NCBI GenBank assembly: GCA_035387885.1
Contig: DAOOOW010000003.1
Location: 1 to 64,000, forward strand
DNA: 64,000 nucleotides
From: DAOOOW01 sp035387885
GTDB taxonomy: Bacteria > Patescibacteriota > Patescibacteriia > UBA2196
Reading direction: 5' to 3'
The position numbers and the translations under genes are program-made. The notes under the pieces were generated by a model that saw only the letters and a program-made list of their open reading frames with translations, was not told the origin of the DNA and did not search any database. Position 1 is the stretch's first letter. Every line of letters starts with the position of its first letter. Shown here in pieces: positions 31,974-40,292 of the stretch.

Positions 31974-33137
31974 ATGACAGTCTTAATTGCTACGGGCATT
32001 TTTCCTCCCGATATTGGCGGTCCAGCCACTATGCTCCAATCTCTAGCCAAGAGTTTGGTTGAGCGTGGATTTAAAATAAAAATTATTACTTATAGTCAGG
32101 TTTCTAGACATAATTTAGATAATGAATTGGATATTTATCGGGTTAATAAAAATTTGCCTCTTGGATTAAGTAAAATTTTTTATTTTTTAAAACTTTGGCG
32201 TTTATCCAAAAAAGCAGATTTAATTTATGCCGCCGATACATACAGTGTCGGTTATTTTTCTTATCTTTTAAAAAAAATATTTAATAAAAAATATATCCTT
32301 CGCTTTACTGGTGACAGCGCTTGGGAAAATGCTCGTGCTAAAAATTTGCTTCAAGATGATTTGTTAACTTTTCAAAAAACTGTTTATAATTCTGATATTG
32401 AAAAAATAAAATCGCGTCGCCAAAAAATTTTATTATTTGCTGATAAAATTATTGTTGATTGCGAGTTTAACAAAAAAATAGCCGAAGAGATCGGTGTTTT
32501 AAATAATAAAATTTTTGTTATCTATAACAGTGTAGAAATCCCCACCCACATAAAGAGAGTTGAAGAGAAAACAAAAGAATTTAAACCAAAATATTCCTCC
32601 AATAATGAAAAAATTATTTTGACTTCCTGTCGCTTAACTTCTTGGAAGGGTGTAGATCAAATCATTGAAATTTTACCAGAACTTAAAAAACAGATTGGTC
32701 CTTTAAATTTTTTAATTATGGGTCTTGGTCCGGAAAAAGAAAATTTAGAAAAAATAGCCGAGCAATCTGGTGTTTTAGATGATGTTCGTTTTTTAGGTAT
32801 TATTGCTCAAGAACATATTTTTGAATATTATAAAATCGCCGATGTTTTTATTTTAAATTCTCAATACGAAGGCATGTCTAATACTTTGTTAGAAGTTATG
32901 GCAGCTGATGTGCCAATTATCGCCAGCAATTGTGGAGGTAATCCAGAATTAATTGAAAATAATAAAACTGGAATCTTGGTGAAATATGGTAATAAAAATG
33001 ATTTATTAAAATCGTTGGTCAAATTGTTAATAGATAAAATTTTAGCCAAGGAATTGGCTCAAAACGCCCAACAAAAAGTTCAACAATTTAATTTAGATAA
33101 AATGATCACTAAAACAATAGATGTAATAAAAAAATAA
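31974..33137 (+). CDS. GT4 glycosyltransferase
   Basis: 387 aa, GT-B fold. The N-terminus is LIATGIFPPDIGGPATML. It has RFTGDSAWE near residue 109 and a C-terminal domain with TSCRLTSWKGVDQII and the EX7E motif EGMSNTLLEVMAADVPIIAS (about 300-319). It follows GtrA and is 7 bp upstream of a radical SAM gene. Sugar specificity cannot be read. Confidence 0.87.
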   Translation: MTVLIATGIFPPDIGGPATMLQSLAKSLVERGFKIKIITYSQVSRHNLDNELDIYRVNKNLPLGLSKIFYFLKLWRLSKKADLIYAADTYSVGYFSYLLKKIFNKKYILRFTGDSAWENARAKNLLQDDLLTFQKTVYNSDIEKIKSRRQKILLFADKIIVDCEFNKKIAEEIGVLNNKIFVIYNSVEIPTHIKRVEEKTKEFKPKYSSNNEKIILTSCRLTSWKGVDQIIEILPELKKQIGPLNFLIMGLGPEKENLEKIAEQSGVLDDVRFLGIIAQEHIFEYYKIADVFILNSQYEGMSNTLLEVMAADVPIIASNCGGNPELIENNKTGILVKYGNKNDLLKSLVKLLIDKILAKELAQNAQQKVQQFNLDKMITKTIDVIKK

Positions 33138-33144
33138 ATAAATC

Positions 33145-34596
33145 ATGAAAATACTTTTAATTAACCCACCTTTCAACATTCCCAAAGAAAATTACGACAG
33201 CTCTGTTTCCGTTGGTCTTTTGTCAATTGCCAGTTTTTTAAAAAGCAATGGAGTTGGTGTTGAAATTATTGATGCTGTACGCCAGAAAGATTTTTTAAAT
33301 TTAATTTCTAATCGCGCTAAAGAATATAATTTAATTGGTCTATCAGTTATGACCATGCAAATTAGTGAAGCTTTAAAAATTAGTCAATTAATAAGAAAAA
33401 TAAATTCGCAGGCTAAAATTCTTTGGGGCGGTTCGCACCCAACTTTTTTTGTTAAAGAAACTATTGAGCATCCACTTGTGGATTTGGTTTGTTTTGGTGA
33501 AGGAGAAAAAGTTTGTTTAGATTTAATCCAAAATAAACCATTTGAGGAAATTTCAGGCTTAGCCTATAAAACAGAAAATAGCGAAATTAAAATCAACCCC
33601 CATCAGCCCCTTCTTAAAAGAGAAGAACTGCCGGAATTTAATTGGAATTTGGTACCAGAAGAAATTCTTAATCATCTCTATTTAATTCCCTCACTAACTT
33701 CCCGAGGTTGTCCACACCGTTGCACATTTTGTATTAATGCCATTTTAAAAAATCACTGGCGCGCCAAAAGTGCAGAACAAGTTTTGCATGATTTAGAAAT
33801 AATTAAAAATAGACCAGAATTTCAAAATAAAAAAATTCGTTTTTGGGATGAAAATTTTTTTGTGGATATTGAACGCGCTAAAAAAATAATTTCTGGCATG
33901 ATTGAGAGAAATCTTGTTATGCCTTGGGAAACAACTATTAGAGCTAATTATTTAAATAATGACATGATTGATGATAATTTATTAAAACAAATGAAGACTT
34001 CGGGTTGTTATTTATTATCTTTTGGAGCTGAATCTGGTTGTCCTAGAATTTTGAAAAAAATTAAAAAAGATGTTGATCCAGAAGAAATTTTAAATTCTGC
34101 TAAAATGGCTTTGCGCCATAATATTATTCCGCAATATTCTTTTATGATTGGTTTGCCAGGCGAAACCAGAAGCGACATGCACGCTACTTTAAAATTAATT
34201 GATGATTTGCTAAAATTAAGTCCTAAGATTCAAATTTTGGGTCCGCAAGCTTTTCGGCCATATCCGGGTTCAGAATTATATGAAGAATGTTTGCAAGCTG
34301 GCTGGCAGGCGCCAAAAAATTTAGACGACTGGACACATCTAATTGAAAATCAATTAAATTATTTATCTGTTAAAAACTTTCCTTGGGTTGAAGACAAAGA
34401 TAAAGATTTTGTGGAATCCATGGAAGCTTATGTACGTTTTGGTGCTCATTCCATTAGCAGTGCTATGGGCTCGAGCGTTAAAGCTAAAAAAAATCTTAAA
34501 CTTGGTTTTGTGCTTCTGTGTCAATTACGTTGGAAATTAAAATTTTTTGCTTGGCCAATTGAATTTAAACTCGCGAAAAAATTTGTTAGTGGGTAA
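33145..34596 (+). CDS. B12-binding-type radical SAM enzyme
   Basis: 483 aa. The N-terminal cobalamin-binding-like Rossmann domain (about 1-140) opens ILLINPPFN, with GGSHPTF and CFGEGE. The radical SAM core has RGCPHRCTFC, with the [4Fe-4S] cysteines at 189, 193 and 196, then GAESG near 293 and SFMIGLPGET near 333. Same architecture as 43902, 51298 and 55471. The reaction is unknown; this class includes methyltransferases and ring-forming enzymes. The genes around it act on glycans. Confidence 0.87.
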   Translation: MKILLINPPFNIPKENYDSSVSVGLLSIASFLKSNGVGVEIIDAVRQKDFLNLISNRAKEYNLIGLSVMTMQISEALKISQLIRKINSQAKILWGGSHPTFFVKETIEHPLVDLVCFGEGEKVCLDLIQNKPFEEISGLAYKTENSEIKINPHQPLLKREELPEFNWNLVPEEILNHLYLIPSLTSRGCPHRCTFCINAILKNHWRAKSAEQVLHDLEIIKNRPEFQNKKIRFWDENFFVDIERAKKIISGMIERNLVMPWETTIRANYLNNDMIDDNLLKQMKTSGCYLLSFGAESGCPRILKKIKKDVDPEEILNSAKMALRHNIIPQYSFMIGLPGETRSDMHATLKLIDDLLKLSPKIQILGPQAFRPYPGSELYEECLQAGWQAPKNLDDWTHLIENQLNYLSVKNFPWVEDKDKDFVESMEAYVRFGAHSISSAMGSSVKAKKNLKLGFVLLCQLRWKLKFFAWPIEFKLAKKFVSG

Positions 34597-34654
34597 ATTG
34601 GGTATTATTAGATTTCTACCTTTAAAGAGGGCAAAAAGGCGACAATAAAACTTA

Positions 34655-34680
34655 AAATAAAAAAGCCCACCGTGGTGGGC
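34655..34680 (-). terminator. rho-independent terminator, reverse strand
   Basis: A perfect stem gcccacc/ggtgggc (34665-34680), with a T-run on the reverse strand (complement of 34655-34664). It marks the 3' end of the reverse-strand gene at 34691 and shows that the longer open frame past it is spurious. Confidence 0.88.
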
Positions 34681-34690
34681 ATTAAAAAAA

Positions 34691-35073
34691 TTAGTTCGAC
34701 GATTTGGAATCTTCAGGATGTTCTTTAATAGTTTTTGTGACAAGTAAAGACAAAAAAATATTACCAAAAAAAGATAAAATAAAAAGAAATTTCCAGGTGC
34801 GTTTACAAAGACATGAAAACCACAACAAAACCAGATTAAAAAACTGAAAACCATAAGAAGGGCTGTTGACTCATCACATTTTTTATGTATATCAATTGAA
34901 TAAAAATTGGCTACCGCAGAAAGAAACCCTACCAAGGAAACAAAAAAGGTTGTTTTGATACCATGTTGTGGTATTTTAACAATATTTATTGCTAAAAAAA
35001 TATCAATGACCGCGGAAATAAATGCTACAGCGTAGTAGAAACTAGCTTTTTCTAAGATTTGATTAATTTTCAT
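34691..35073 (-). pseudogene. small four-helix membrane protein gene with T-run frameshift
   Basis: The frame from ATG 35073 gives a hydrophobic protein of about four helices (MKINQILEKASFYYAVAF...). At a run of seven T (plus-strand A 34766-34772) the original frame continues through the terminator and 60 bp into the radical SAM gene, which is implausible. If one T is added, the frame gives ...VTKTIKEHPEDSKSSN and stops at 34691, just before the terminator, for 127 aa. This could be a real frameshift, slippage at the homopolymer, or a sequencing error. It has a strong SD (aggag) and a good promoter. No family recognised. Confidence 0.65.
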
Positions 35074-35129
35074 TTTTCACTCCTGCTGTGAGTTTTAAGA
35101 GTTTTTAGAATTTATAATCAATTAAGATT

Positions 35130-35158
35130 AAATTAGCAAATATTTAATAAAATGTCAA
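35130..35158 (-). promoter_or_regulatory. sigma70-type promoter, reverse strand
   Basis: TTGACA (complement of 35153-35158), a 17-bp spacer and TAATTT (complement of 35130-35135). It drives the SD-led gene starting at 35073 and overlaps the upstream region of the divergent GT4 gene. Confidence 0.75.
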
Positions 35159-35162
35159 GTCT

Positions 35163-36302
35163 ATGAAAATCCTAATGCTTTCCATTGACAAAGGCCTACT
35201 TGGAAAAAATCCCATGGGCGATGTAATTGAGCGTCATAAAAAATATGGCGAGTTTTGTGAACAACTAGATATCGTTGTGTTTTCTAAGGTGCATTATGAA
35301 AAACAAAAATTATCAAATAATGTTTTCGTATATTCTACTAATTCCCTAACTCGTTATAATTTTTTCTTTGATGCCTATAAAATTGGTAAAAAATTATTTA
35401 AAGAAAATTATTACCAATTAATAATAGGAGATTTTTTTTCTGGCTTAAGCGCTTGGTGGCTTAAGAAAAAATTTAAAAGCAAATTATTATTAACTTTACA
35501 CGGTGATTTTTGGCACAACAAGGCTGGTTTACAATCTTTGTGGCATAATTATTTTTTATTGTTTTTTAATAAAATTTTATTAAAAAAAGTTGATAGTCTT
35601 AGAGTGGTTTCTAATAGTTTAAAAAATAAATTAATAAAAATGGGAGTAAATCCAGAAAAAGTTTGGGTCATTCCAGTAGCAGTTGATTGGCAAAAAATAA
35701 ATCAATTTGATCCGCAGATTAAAAAAGAAATAGAAAACAATTTTCCCGGTAAAATTATATTATTTATCGGACGCTTAGATGCAGTGAAAAATTTATCTTG
35801 GTTTTTGGATGTTTTTAAAAAAGTGGCCGAACAATATATTGGATCGGTAAAATTAGTTATAGCCGGTCAAGGTGTGGAAGAAAAAAAATTAAACGCAAAA
35901 GTCCAGCAACTTAATATTGAAGATAGAGTCAAATTTGTTGGGCAAATTCCGCACAATGAATTACCCAACTATTTGGCAGCCTGCAATATTTTGGTTTTGC
36001 CATCTTTATCCGAAAGTTTTGGCAAGGTTTTAATTGAGGCAGGAGCAGCTGGTAAACCAGTTGTGGCCACAATGACAACTGGAGCTAAAGAAATCGTAGA
36101 GAACGGTGTTACGGGCTTTTTAACACCTATTGGTGATGCCGAGGCTATGGCCGAAGCTATTTTAAAACTGTTAAATAATACAGATTTGGCAGAAAAAATG
36201 GGCGCCCAAGCCAAAGAATATATTAAACAAAATTTTGATGGTAATGTTAATTTGCAAAAAATTAAAGAAATGTGGTCTAAAATAGTTAATGATAAAACCT
36301 AA
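35163..36302 (+). CDS. GT4 glycosyltransferase
   Basis: 379 aa, GT-B fold. The N-terminus is ILMLSIDKGLLGKNPMGDV. It has LTLHGDFW near residue 113, IGRLDAVKNLSWFL near 202, and the EX7E motif ESFGKVLIEAGAAGKPVVA (about 283-301). It is divergent from 35073; TAAAAT at 35147-35152 ends 11 bp before the ATG, so the leader is very short. The downstream SD-led gene at 36326 may be cotranscribed. Confidence 0.87.
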   Translation: MKILMLSIDKGLLGKNPMGDVIERHKKYGEFCEQLDIVVFSKVHYEKQKLSNNVFVYSTNSLTRYNFFFDAYKIGKKLFKENYYQLIIGDFFSGLSAWWLKKKFKSKLLLTLHGDFWHNKAGLQSLWHNYFLLFFNKILLKKVDSLRVVSNSLKNKLIKMGVNPEKVWVIPVAVDWQKINQFDPQIKKEIENNFPGKIILFIGRLDAVKNLSWFLDVFKKVAEQYIGSVKLVIAGQGVEEKKLNAKVQQLNIEDRVKFVGQIPHNELPNYLAACNILVLPSLSESFGKVLIEAGAAGKPVVATMTTGAKEIVENGVTGFLTPIGDAEAMAEAILKLLNNTDLAEKMGAQAKEYIKQNFDGNVNLQKIKEMWSKIVNDKT

Positions 36303-36325
36303 AACCAATCAAACAGGAGGAAAAA

Positions 36326-36517
36326 ATGAATTCAGCGAAAATCGTATCAATTAAAGAGCAAACAAGACTGGCTACATTTAAAGCAGAATTGAAAGATGAA
36401 ATCTTCTTTTCTGCCAATGAAGAAGGTTTTGACCGCTTTTTTTCTAGAGTTAGACGTTTGCTAGATAATCAAGAAAGAGAAGAGAGCCGTAGAAAACTTC
36501 AGGAGTCTGAAGAATAA
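36326..36517 (+). CDS. hypothetical small soluble protein
   Basis: 63 aa, charged, probably helical C-terminal half ending RRLLDNQEREESRRKLQESEE. A perfect SD (aggagg, 36315-36320) stands 6 bp before the ATG, unlike the glycosyltransferases around it. No motif known. It pairs with the interrupted SD-led gene 46 bp downstream, and both end at the terminator at 36826. Confidence 0.6.
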   Translation: MNSAKIVSIKEQTRLATFKAELKDEIFFSANEEGFDRFFSRVRRLLDNQEREESRRKLQESEE

Positions 36518-36562
36518 AAAGTGAGTATTAAAATAAACACAACAAACAACAGGGGGTAATTT

Positions 36563-36817
36563 ATGTTGACTGCCCAAGAGCTTCTAGAAGAGAGTTCTGA
36601 AATTTTAGAAGGTATTAATGATCCTGAAGAAAGAAGACTTGTGGAACTGTTGTAGATAGAAAAAGTCGATATTATATTAAAAATGCGTCTTGACCATATT
36701 GAATCTTGGCCGTCTTTTTTAGACAGACTTGAAAGAATTTTAGAGTTTGCTAAATTGCACAGTTGGACTGCCCTTAAGGAGTATGAAACTAATTTGGCAT
36801 TAAAAAAGAAAAAATAA
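36563..36817 (+). pseudogene. small helical protein gene with in-frame TAG
   Basis: An SD-like aggggg precedes ATG 36563. Thirty codons (MLTAQELLEESSEILEG... LVELL) lead to TAG 36653, then 53 further codons in the same frame (IEKVDIILKMRLDHIESW... KKKK) to TAA 36815, just before the terminator. Both halves are helical and read as one 84-residue protein if TAG were CAG (Gln). Readthrough, a recent nonsense mutation or a truncated 30-aa product are all possible. No family recognised. Confidence 0.65.
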
Positions 36818-36822
36818 GGTAA

Positions 36823-36857
36823 AAAAACACCCCGACAAGTCGTCGGGGTTTTGTTTT
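36823..36857. terminator. bidirectional terminator
   Basis: Stem ccccgac (36830-36836) / gtcgggg (36842-36848) with A-rich left flank and T-rich right flank, so it can stop transcripts from both the 36563 gene and the reverse gene ending at 36857. Confidence 0.9.
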
Positions 36858-37114
36858 TAATGTCCTGAACATTCTTTGCACCTCAAAGAGATCGATTCAA
36901 AATTAATAGGCCCTGTTAAACATTGTTCGCAAAAACCTTGCTGATGGAGCATGTAATTATGATCCAAGTTATACAAAGACACAATGTGAATGGTGTGCCT
37001 TCTGTGCTTGGCTAAATTAATCTGACACGTTCCTGTGCATTCTCCAATTACTTTATACCTTGCGCCATTAATTTTTAGTATTTCTCCATTTTTAGGCAAG
37101 TGATCACATTTCAT
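36857..37114 (-). CDS. small Cys-rich, probably zinc-binding protein
   Basis: 85 aa from ATG 37114, chosen because a strong SD (acaggaga) lies 8 bp upstream; an in-frame ATG at 37147 has none. Cysteines are arranged as KCDH, ECTGTC, FCEQC and LRCKEC, with several His residues between, suggesting one or two zinc sites. No family recognised. One of the SD-led small genes. It diverges from the GT4 at 37168. Confidence 0.65.
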   Translation of the reverse strand: MKCDHLPKNGEILKINGARYKVIGECTGTCQINLAKHRRHTIHIVSLYNLDHNYMLHQQGFCEQCLTGPINFESISLRCKECSGH

Positions 37115-37132
37115 TTTCAATCTCTCCTGTAA

Positions 37133-37161
37133 TTGTGTTTTAGGCATTATTCATCTATAAT
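37133..37161 (+). promoter_or_regulatory. promoter giving leaderless mRNA
   Basis: TTGTGT (37133-37138), a 17-bp spacer and TATAAT (37156-37161). The predicted +1, 7 bp after the -10 box, is the A of ATG 37168. Confidence 0.7.
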
Positions 37162-37167
37162 TAAGAT

Positions 37168-38226
37168 ATGATTTTACTTTTTACCACTCGTAAAGTTGAT
37201 AAAAATGACGAAAGAACTGGTTTTGTTTCTGGTTGGCTTTTAGAACTCTCTAAACATTTAAGCAAATTGATTGTAATTTGTCAAGAAAAAGGCGATATTT
37301 CTGATCTGCCTAAAAATATTGAGGTTTACTCACTAGGCAAAGAAAAAGGCTATAATAAATTAAAACAAATTACTAATTTTCAATTTCTAATGGCTAAAAA
37401 AATAAAAGAGGTTAATGGTATATTTTCTCACATGGTGCCACATTATGCGGTTTTGGCCGGACCATGGTCTAAAATTTATCATAAAAAATTAGTTCAATGG
37501 TATGTTCACAAAACAGTTTCACCTTGGTTAAAAATGGCTAATATGTTTGTGGATGAATATGTAACCACCAATCCAGAAAGTTTTCAATTAAAAACAAAAA
37601 AACCTATCAATTATTTTGGTCACGGTATTAATGTAAATAAATTTAAACCAATTACCAGTTACCAATTACCAATTACCAGTTTTATTATTCTCTCTATTAG
37701 CCGCATTTCTCCTAGCAAAAACATTGACCTAATGATTAAAGCAATAGAAAAAATTTTAAATGAAAATCCAGAATTAAAAGATGTAATTCAATTACAAATC
37801 ATTGGCGGACCAGCTTTAAAAGAACAACAAAAATATTATGATTCACTGGCAGATTATATTGTTGAAAATAAATTAACCAATAATATTCAACTTCTTGGGC
37901 CAATGTCGCCAGAAAAAGTTTTGCCATATTATCAAAACTGCGATTTATTTTTAAATTTATCAGAAACTGGTTCAGTAGATAAAGCTGTGCTGGAAGCTAT
38001 GGCATGCGAAAAAATAGTTTTAACAAGTAATGTAGCTTTTAAAAATATCGTGCCAGCTCAATTATTTTTAGCCGAAAAAAATATTGATTTACTGGCAAAT
38101 AAAACTTTAGAAATATATAATTTATCGCAGGAAGAAAAAGGAAATTTGCAAAAGAAACTCAGACAAGAAATTGTCGATAATCATAATTTAAAAAATCTCG
38201 CACAAAAAATTATTAAGTTGTTTTAA
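37168..38226 (+). CDS. GT4 glycosyltransferase
   Basis: 352 aa, GT-B fold. The N-terminal domain is short. The C-terminal part has ISRISPSKNIDLMI and the donor-site segment SETGSVDKAVLEAMACEKIV (about 267-286). Residues about 161-171 (ITSYQLPITS) come from a tandem accagttaccaatt repeat at the linker. The mRNA is predicted to be leaderless. Specificity unknown. Confidence 0.82.
   Translation: MILLFTTRKVDKNDERTGFVSGWLLELSKHLSKLIVICQEKGDISDLPKNIEVYSLGKEKGYNKLKQITNFQFLMAKKIKEVNGIFSHMVPHYAVLAGPWSKIYHKKLVQWYVHKTVSPWLKMANMFVDEYVTTNPESFQLKTKKPINYFGHGINVNKFKPITSYQLPITSFIILSISRISPSKNIDLMIKAIEKILNENPELKDVIQLQIIGGPALKEQQKYYDSLADYIVENKLTNNIQLLGPMSPEKVLPYYQNCDLFLNLSETGSVDKAVLEAMACEKIVLTSNVAFKNIVPAQLFLAEKNIDLLANKTLEIYNLSQEEKGNLQKKLRQEIVDNHNLKNLAQKIIKLF
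37650..37680 (+). repeat. tandem ttaccaatt/ttaccagt repeat inside GT4 gene
   Basis: attaccagtt-accaattacc-aattaccagt: about four copies of a 7-8 bp unit. A related unit (taattggtaatt) occurs at 29610-29630. It is in frame at the domain linker. Confidence 0.75.
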
Positions 38227-38229
38227 AAT

Positions 38230-39510
38230 ATGAAAATTTGCATTATCGCCTATAAATTTGGCACTGAAAAAGAAATTGGGGAACATTTGGGCACTTATCA
38301 TTGGTTTATCGAATTTACCCGCCGTTTGGTTAAAGAAGGCCACGAAGTTGTTGTTGTAGCCCCCTGGATTTCTTTGTTTAAAAAAGGCAGTTTAGAAGTT
38401 AATGGAGTCAAAATTATTCGTTATTGGCCAAAATTTTGGTATCGTTTTTTGGCTTTTCCAATTAATAAAATTTGGCGCGCTATTTACATCTACGCAACCA
38501 AAAAAAATGTTTTAAAAATATCTCAAAAAATTAAACCTGATATTTTTTTAGTTTGGCAGTCCAGAGAAACCGGTTATGCAATATCTCAAATTAAAGAAAA
38601 ATTATCGGCGCCTGTTTTATTTCGTCAAATTGGTGCTTGGGCTTGGCATCTTAATCGTTCGGCTAAAGAGGTTTATGAAAAACGACCCTGGTATCAAATT
38701 CTAAAAAAAGCTGGCCTTGATAAAATGGCCAATATCATTTTGGAATATTTATTAGATAAAAAAAATCAAAGAAAATTTGCTACAGCCATTTATAAAAAAT
38801 TAGATCAAATTATTTTCGTTAGCCAGATTGCCACTTCCGAGGGACTGGCTTTAAATTTAGAAAAAGAAAAAATTGTTGTTCAACCAGTGACCATAGAAAC
38901 AGAATTATTCTATCCTTTGGAAGATAAACAAAAAATACGGCAAGAGCTTGGTCTTCGGGGTGATAAAATTTTACTTTTTGTTGGGCGGTTAAATTTTGCC
39001 GAAAAGGGTCTAGGTTATTTATTAGAAGCTTTAAAAATTGCCAAAGAAAAAATTAGTGATTTGCAGTTGGTTATTATTGGCGCTGGCGGTGAACAAGAAA
39101 GAATGTTAAAAATGATTAAAGACCTGTTGTTGGAAAACAATGTGCAATGGGTTGGCAAAAAACCATTCAACGATTTAATAAAATATTTTAATGCCGCCGA
39201 TGTTTTTATAATGAGTTCTATTTGGATGGAAACTTTTGGTCAAGTAACAATTGAAGCCATGGCTTGTGGGGTGCCAGTTATTGGTTTTAAAGCTGGGGCT
39301 ACACCAGAAATTAATCTCCATGAAATTACTGGTTATAATGTAGAAAGTAAAAATAGTTTTTTAATGGCCGAAGCCATAGTTAAAATTTTTAATGATGAGG
39401 AGAAAAGAAAAAAGATGGGTGAAGCGGCGAGACAAAGAGTTGAAAAAAATTATACTTTTGAGGTTTTAATTAAAGATTTTATTAATTTGGTTAATCAAAT
39501 AAAAAAATAA
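38230..39510 (+). CDS. GT4 glycosyltransferase
   Basis: 426 aa, GT-B fold, larger N-terminal domain with GTYHWFIEFTRRLVKEGHEV and FRQIGAWAWHLN. The C-terminal part has FVGRLNFAEKGLGYLL and the EX7E motif ETFGQVTIEAMACGVPVIGF (about 336-355). It is 3 bp after the previous GT4 and 2 bp before the dehydrogenase, so cotranscription is likely. Confidence 0.87.
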   Translation: MKICIIAYKFGTEKEIGEHLGTYHWFIEFTRRLVKEGHEVVVVAPWISLFKKGSLEVNGVKIIRYWPKFWYRFLAFPINKIWRAIYIYATKKNVLKISQKIKPDIFLVWQSRETGYAISQIKEKLSAPVLFRQIGAWAWHLNRSAKEVYEKRPWYQILKKAGLDKMANIILEYLLDKKNQRKFATAIYKKLDQIIFVSQIATSEGLALNLEKEKIVVQPVTIETELFYPLEDKQKIRQELGLRGDKILLFVGRLNFAEKGLGYLLEALKIAKEKISDLQLVIIGAGGEQERMLKMIKDLLLENNVQWVGKKPFNDLIKYFNAADVFIMSSIWMETFGQVTIEAMACGVPVIGFKAGATPEINLHEITGYNVESKNSFLMAEAIVKIFNDEEKRKKMGEAARQRVEKNYTFEVLIKDFINLVNQIKK

Positions 39511-39512
39511 AT

Positions 39513-40250
39513 ATGTTATTAAATAAAATAGTTTTAATCACTGGCGGTAATATGGGTATTGGACTTGCCACCGCCAAATATTTTGCTGAAAACAAGATTA
39601 CTGTTTTATATACTTATTTTGAAGATCAAAATAATAATGAGCAAATAAGTGTTGAATTAAAAAAAATGGGTGCTCCTGAAGTTGAAGGCTTTTTTTTAGA
39701 TTTACAAGATGATGAAAATATCAAAAAAATAGCTTGGATAATTAAAGAAAAATATGGCCAAATAGATTATTTAATTAATAATGCGGCTCTCAAATTTAAT
39801 GCTTTACTAGAAAATCAGTCTTTTAATATGATTAATAGTCAGTTAAGAGTGAATTTAGAAGGATTAATTAAACTAACTAAGGAATTTTTGCCTTTTATTA
39901 AAGAGGTTATTATAAATATTGCCAGTGCTTTGGCATTAGAAGGAGCAAAGAAAGATTTAACTATCTATTGTGCCAGCAAATACGGGGTACGGGGATTTAC
40001 AAAATCATTAGCTCGAGAATATCCTCAACTAAAAATTTATACGCTTAATCCTAGTTTAACAGCCACTCGTATGGGGCATTTTCAAGGGATGATGCCGGAA
40101 AAAACAGCGGAGATAGTCTTTAATACGGCCATGGGAAAATATCGCGTAAAATCTGGTGCTGACATAAATGTTCGAGATTATAAATATAATAAATTTATTA
40201 AATTTTTTTTACCGATTTGGCGATTAATTAAAAAGATGATAAAGTTTTAA
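39513..40250 (+). CDS. short-chain dehydrogenase/reductase
   Basis: 245 aa, classical SDR. Cofactor site TGGNMGIG (about residues 10-17), NNAA near 91, catalytic Ser in NIASA and Tyr-x-x-x-Lys in YCASK (about 155-159). Substrate unknown. Its position inside a run of GT4 genes suggests nucleotide-sugar or lipid modification, but that is inference. Confidence 0.87.
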   Translation: MLLNKIVLITGGNMGIGLATAKYFAENKITVLYTYFEDQNNNEQISVELKKMGAPEVEGFFLDLQDDENIKKIAWIIKEKYGQIDYLINNAALKFNALLENQSFNMINSQLRVNLEGLIKLTKEFLPFIKEVIINIASALALEGAKKDLTIYCASKYGVRGFTKSLAREYPQLKIYTLNPSLTATRMGHFQGMMPEKTAEIVFNTAMGKYRVKSGADINVRDYKYNKFIKFFLPIWRLIKKMIKF

Positions 40251-40292
40251 GGTAAAAAATTAATAATTATTAAAATAATTAAAATAAAAAAT

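Noticed and set aside
34537..34690. Extension of the reverse gene into the 3' end of the radical SAM gene
   Set aside because: The frame crosses a perfect terminator and becomes low-quality sequence; a one-base shift gives a natural stop before the terminator.
3557..36655. Recoding of stop codons (for example TGA as Gly, as in some candidate-phylum bacteria) to explain the in-frame stops
   Set aside because: All three stop codons appear among the interrupted genes, TGA ends def and the 43902 gene (as part of an ATGA overlap), and no long gene contains an internal TGA. A single reassigned codon cannot explain the pattern.
37650..37680. accagttaccaatt repeats as CRISPR or operator sites
   Set aside because: No spacers, inside a coding frame and within a glycosyltransferase linker; simple tandem repeat.
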